From Clavelina lepadiformis (lineage: Eukaryota; Chordata; Ascidiacea; Aplousobranchia; Clavelinidae): DNA of 64,000 nt. Below the pieces are notes generated by a model. That model saw only the letters and a list, made by a program, of their open reading frames with translations. It was not told the origin of the DNA and did not search any database. Positions within the stretch are counted from its first letter, which is position 1. Every line of letters begins with the position of its first letter. Shown here piece after piece: positions 61,401-64,000 of this stretch. Position numbers and translations under genes: made by a program. The stretch spans positions 4,781,501 through 4,845,500 of the forward strand of contig NC_135245.1 in the NCBI RefSeq assembly GCF_947623445.1, written 5' to 3'.

Positions 61401-62241
61401 CTGTATTTTATAGAGGTAAATTACATTACTTCGAAAATTTGCTGCAAAAAGAAAAAGTACCTCACATATTACACCCAATGCCACATTTAGCTCGATGACA
61501 AATAGGTTGCAGTTTGTAGACTACTGTGTAGGCTCCGTTCGGATTCGCCGTGAGTGACTCCTTCGACATGGCTAATAGGCGTAGTTGCTTGTTTTGAAAT
61601 TGATTTGCTCTGATGGATTTCCCGCGGTCTGACGTCATAAAGCGCGACCACTTTGCAGTTTGCGCATGCGCATTTACAAGCGGCGTGGCTGCCGCCATAT
61701 TGGCTTTCATTTTGATTTGACAGTCAGTGGTCTGAGTTAATGTTCTGTGTATAGTTGTTCTGTACAGACATAGTTTAAGAATTATCATAGACATTTGTAA
61801 GAAATAAATGAGTTACGATAATATTGTATAAATGGTGACATTATCAGACTTTATGCTGGAAATCATTGCGTACAATCGTGTCATTGGAAATCGTGGCCTG
61901 GCTATTGGTCAGTAGCCGTAAACAGCAATGAGCAAACCTAGGCAGCCTATCCTGGCAAAAAGTTTTAGCACTAATGACTTACCAGGAGGATTTGTTATTT
62001 TTTCAATGTTGTAAAGATGGAGTTACCGTAATATTTTTGGTTTTGGCGCCATGTAAGCATGTGTTGTAAGGCTTTGCTTTGTTAGATTATACCGGTAAGT
62101 CAATCAGGTAAAAAGTGAGCTGACCGTTTGTAGCGTTTACAGAGTCAGGTGAAGCGGCTATTACAATTGCTAAGTAGACTAATTGTATTGAGTTTTTGTA
62201 GTTGTGTGGTAATTTAATAGGCAAATTGCCTGCTGTATAAT
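61401..62241. other. Upstream region of the zinc-finger/MADF gene
   Basis: About 0.8 kb with a somewhat GC-richer stretch at 61540-61700 (CATGCGCATTTAC, GCGGCGTGGCTGCCGCCAT) that could be the promoter of the gene at 62242. No other feature seen. Confidence 0.4.
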
Positions 62242-64000
62242 ATGGAGATGCAACCATACTACTATGCTGATAACTTGGATGACATTTTTAAGGATATCCA
62301 AGGAACAAAATGTCCTATGTGTGAGAATTTTCATGCTGAATCAAACCTGGTATTGAAAAACCACTTCAAATGTCGACACTATAGACATGCAATCTTTTAT
62401 GAAATAGATGGACGACAAGGTTGTATATTATAATATCGAATAATTATTTAGTTTAATTATGGTGTTCAAATAAATATTTATTTGCACGTGAAGGTGTTTA
62501 TATGAGAAGCTGGTTTGTTTTGAAGAAAACAGAATTGTGTAATCAATTTAATATTTTTGAACAGCGTGCATTCTTTCTTGTCGTAAGGCCTGTGATTTTG
62601 TACGGAAAAGTGAAAACGAAAAGAAGCGTGGGCATTTTCACTGCCCTTTTTGTGAGCAAATATATGGAAGAAGTGCCTCTTTCCGAAATCATTTGTTAAA
62701 AACTCAAGGTTTTCCTCAGTGGGCTTGTGATTCAGTTTTAATATGGCTATTTTCTGTGTATTACTGCTGTATCATTTTAGTCATTCACTTCTTGTACAGT
62801 TTTTATGACATTACATTTTTTGCTATTTTTTCATGAGTTGTTCTACAAGTTGATGGAATGCTTTTATACGAAAACGTTTGTTAATGTCAAGAATGGCACT
62901 TAGATAGCTTTCAAAGTCAACAATAACTTTCTACATGTTTAGGAAACTGTGGGAAGATGTCGTCAAAGGCATTTAGATCCAATGATGTAAGCCACAACAC
63001 CCTATTTGTGCAGGAGGTTCAAAAATATGAAGAACTTTACAACTCATCTAGTGAAGCTTATCTTGATAAGGATGCTCAAGAACTAGCTTGGTCGGCTATA
63101 GCTAGTGTTGTTAATGAGGATGGTAAGCAAAGTTCCAAAATTTAATATTTGTTTTTGCAAAATGATGGTTACTTTTACTTTTGAGTGTATGAAGTTTAAA
63201 TGGAAGTGACTGAAAACTTTAAGGCCTTTGCTAAATGGAGCTTTGTTGTTTTCAGTTGTCTATTGGATTGTGTGGCTTACCAATTTTAAGTGCTATAGTC
63301 AGGGTTGCCATCTGTCTCAACTCAAAAATAAGCACGACCAGGAAACGAAAGACGAATACCACCTTAAACAGTGCACAACAGGAGAAAGCAACCAATGTTT
63401 CTAAAAAAAAACGAGACACTATCTGCATGTTCTTTGGTATCTATTTGGTATTAAAGGTGTCAAAATGCCCAAAATACGAACCTCTGCCCTAACAATAAGA
63501 TGAAAATAAGGACATTTCTTAAAAAAATAAACAAAAATATTTTCCAAGACACGAACCTATAAAATAAAGAAAAATCTTAGAAATAAGGACGGCATGGCAA
63601 CCCTGGCTATAGTTAGTCTATATTTAGAATGTGTAAACACAACAACTGCAGAATTTTCTAAATTTTTTCAAATATTTTACCAGAGGAGCAATGTAAGGCC
63701 AGATGGAAGCGCTTAAAAGCCAGTTATTATCAATATCTGAAGTTTAAAAGTGACAAAAGCAGATACACACCAAGATATTATCTGGCGGATCACATGAAGT
63801 TCATTCTTCCATTTCTGAAGAAACCAAAAGTTATTTTCCAGCAGCCTACCATCGAAATTGTTACAGATGGAGATCCTGAAGATATCACACGTACACCAAG
63901 CCAAGAAGAAGACAATTCTGCTCATCCACCAGCAACAATAGTTACGGTCACATCCAGTCCGGACCACGTTGCTCCAGAGATCTGGAGGAAGGAACTGTAT
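62242..64000 (+). CDS. Zinc-finger and MADF (Myb/SANT-like) domain protein, 5' part, runs off the window
   Basis: Four exons: 62242-62419, 62565-62708, 62943-63122 and 63684 to the window edge; all junctions are phase 1 and the frame stays open to base 64000 (273 codons seen). Exon 1 has a C2H2 finger (CPMC, 13 residues, HFKCRH). Exon 2 has CILSCRKAC and HFHCPFCEQIYGRSASFRNH. Exons 3-4 encode a MADF domain: FVQEVQKYEELYNSSSEAYL, AWSAIASVV, then EEQCKARWKRLKASYYQYLK, followed by an acidic and Thr/Ser-rich region. MADF domains bind DNA in insect and other animal transcription regulators (Adf-1, often with a BESS motif further on, not seen here). The gene is a paralogue of the one at 52985. Intron 3 contains the hAT MITE 63300-63605. 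Target and role unknown. Confidence 0.85.
63300..63605. mobile_element. Non-autonomous hAT element in intron 3 of the MADF gene
   Basis: A 306-bp element with terminal CAGGGTTGCCA and TGGCAACCCTG and perfect 8-bp duplications GCTATAGT at 63292-63299 and 63606-63613. The interior has AAATAAGGAC-like repeats and no transposase. Terminal bases are the same as those of the element at 5788-6292, but interiors differ, so both may have used one transposase source. Confidence 0.92.

Noticed and set aside
1-64000. CRISPR array, rRNA genes, LTR retrotransposons or Polinton-type elements
   Set aside because: No regularly spaced repeats, no rRNA-like sequence, and no reverse transcriptase, integrase, polymerase or capsid-like protein recognised on either strand.

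Overview
The window looks like nuclear DNA of a chordate invertebrate, most likely an ascidian tunicate. It is AT-rich, its introns are small GT-AG introns, and its Nova protein keeps a linker (around [20 protein letters not shown]) that I know from vertebrate Nova proteins. Species and chromosome cannot be told from the sequence. There are no bacterial features, no CRISPR array, and no retroviral or Polinton genes that I can recognise.

Layout, left to right: a five-exon NOVA-type KH splicing factor (+, 2711-11048) followed by about 6 kb of non-coding DNA; proline dehydrogenase (+, 17234-20822, 8 exons); a Stum/SPEC3-family membrane protein (-, 25990-22235, 5 exons) whose second intron holds a 1.5 kb transposon; seipin/BSCL2 (-, 33058-28997, 7 exons); DPY30 (-, 39736-35321, 5 exons); two ependymin-related secreted proteins head to head (-, 42549-41199; +, 43361-44546); the COQ8/ADCK3 kinase-like protein of coenzyme Q synthesis (-, 49171-45125, 12 exons); a small zinc-finger gene or gene start (+, 52985-53484); and a related zinc-finger plus MADF-domain gene running off the right edge (+, 62242-64000). 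I assembled the exons by hand. For every complete gene the intron phases agree and the total length is a multiple of three.

The genes do not form an operon or a single pathway. PRODH and COQ8 are mitochondrial (proline oxidation and ubiquinone synthesis; PRODH passes electrons to ubiquinone). Seipin acts in lipid-droplet formation, DPY30 in histone H3K4 methylation, and NOVA in alternative splicing. The ependymin pair is a local inverted duplication.

Mobile DNA is the most distinctive content. (1) A 1.5 kb TIR element with a 4-bp TAAT duplication carries a decayed copy of a widespread but poorly characterised invertebrate protein family. (2) A 4.4 kb TIR element with a 3-bp TAC duplication encodes a Cys-rich protein with an XPG/PIN-like nuclease signature and a C-terminal CXC motif, provisionally Academ-like. 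It sits inside an older tRNA-derived SINE and is itself split by a hAT MITE. (3) At least seven short non-autonomous elements, mostly hAT-type with matching or near-matching 8-bp target duplications, lie in introns and gene flanks. (4) There is a 0.7 kb fold-back element.
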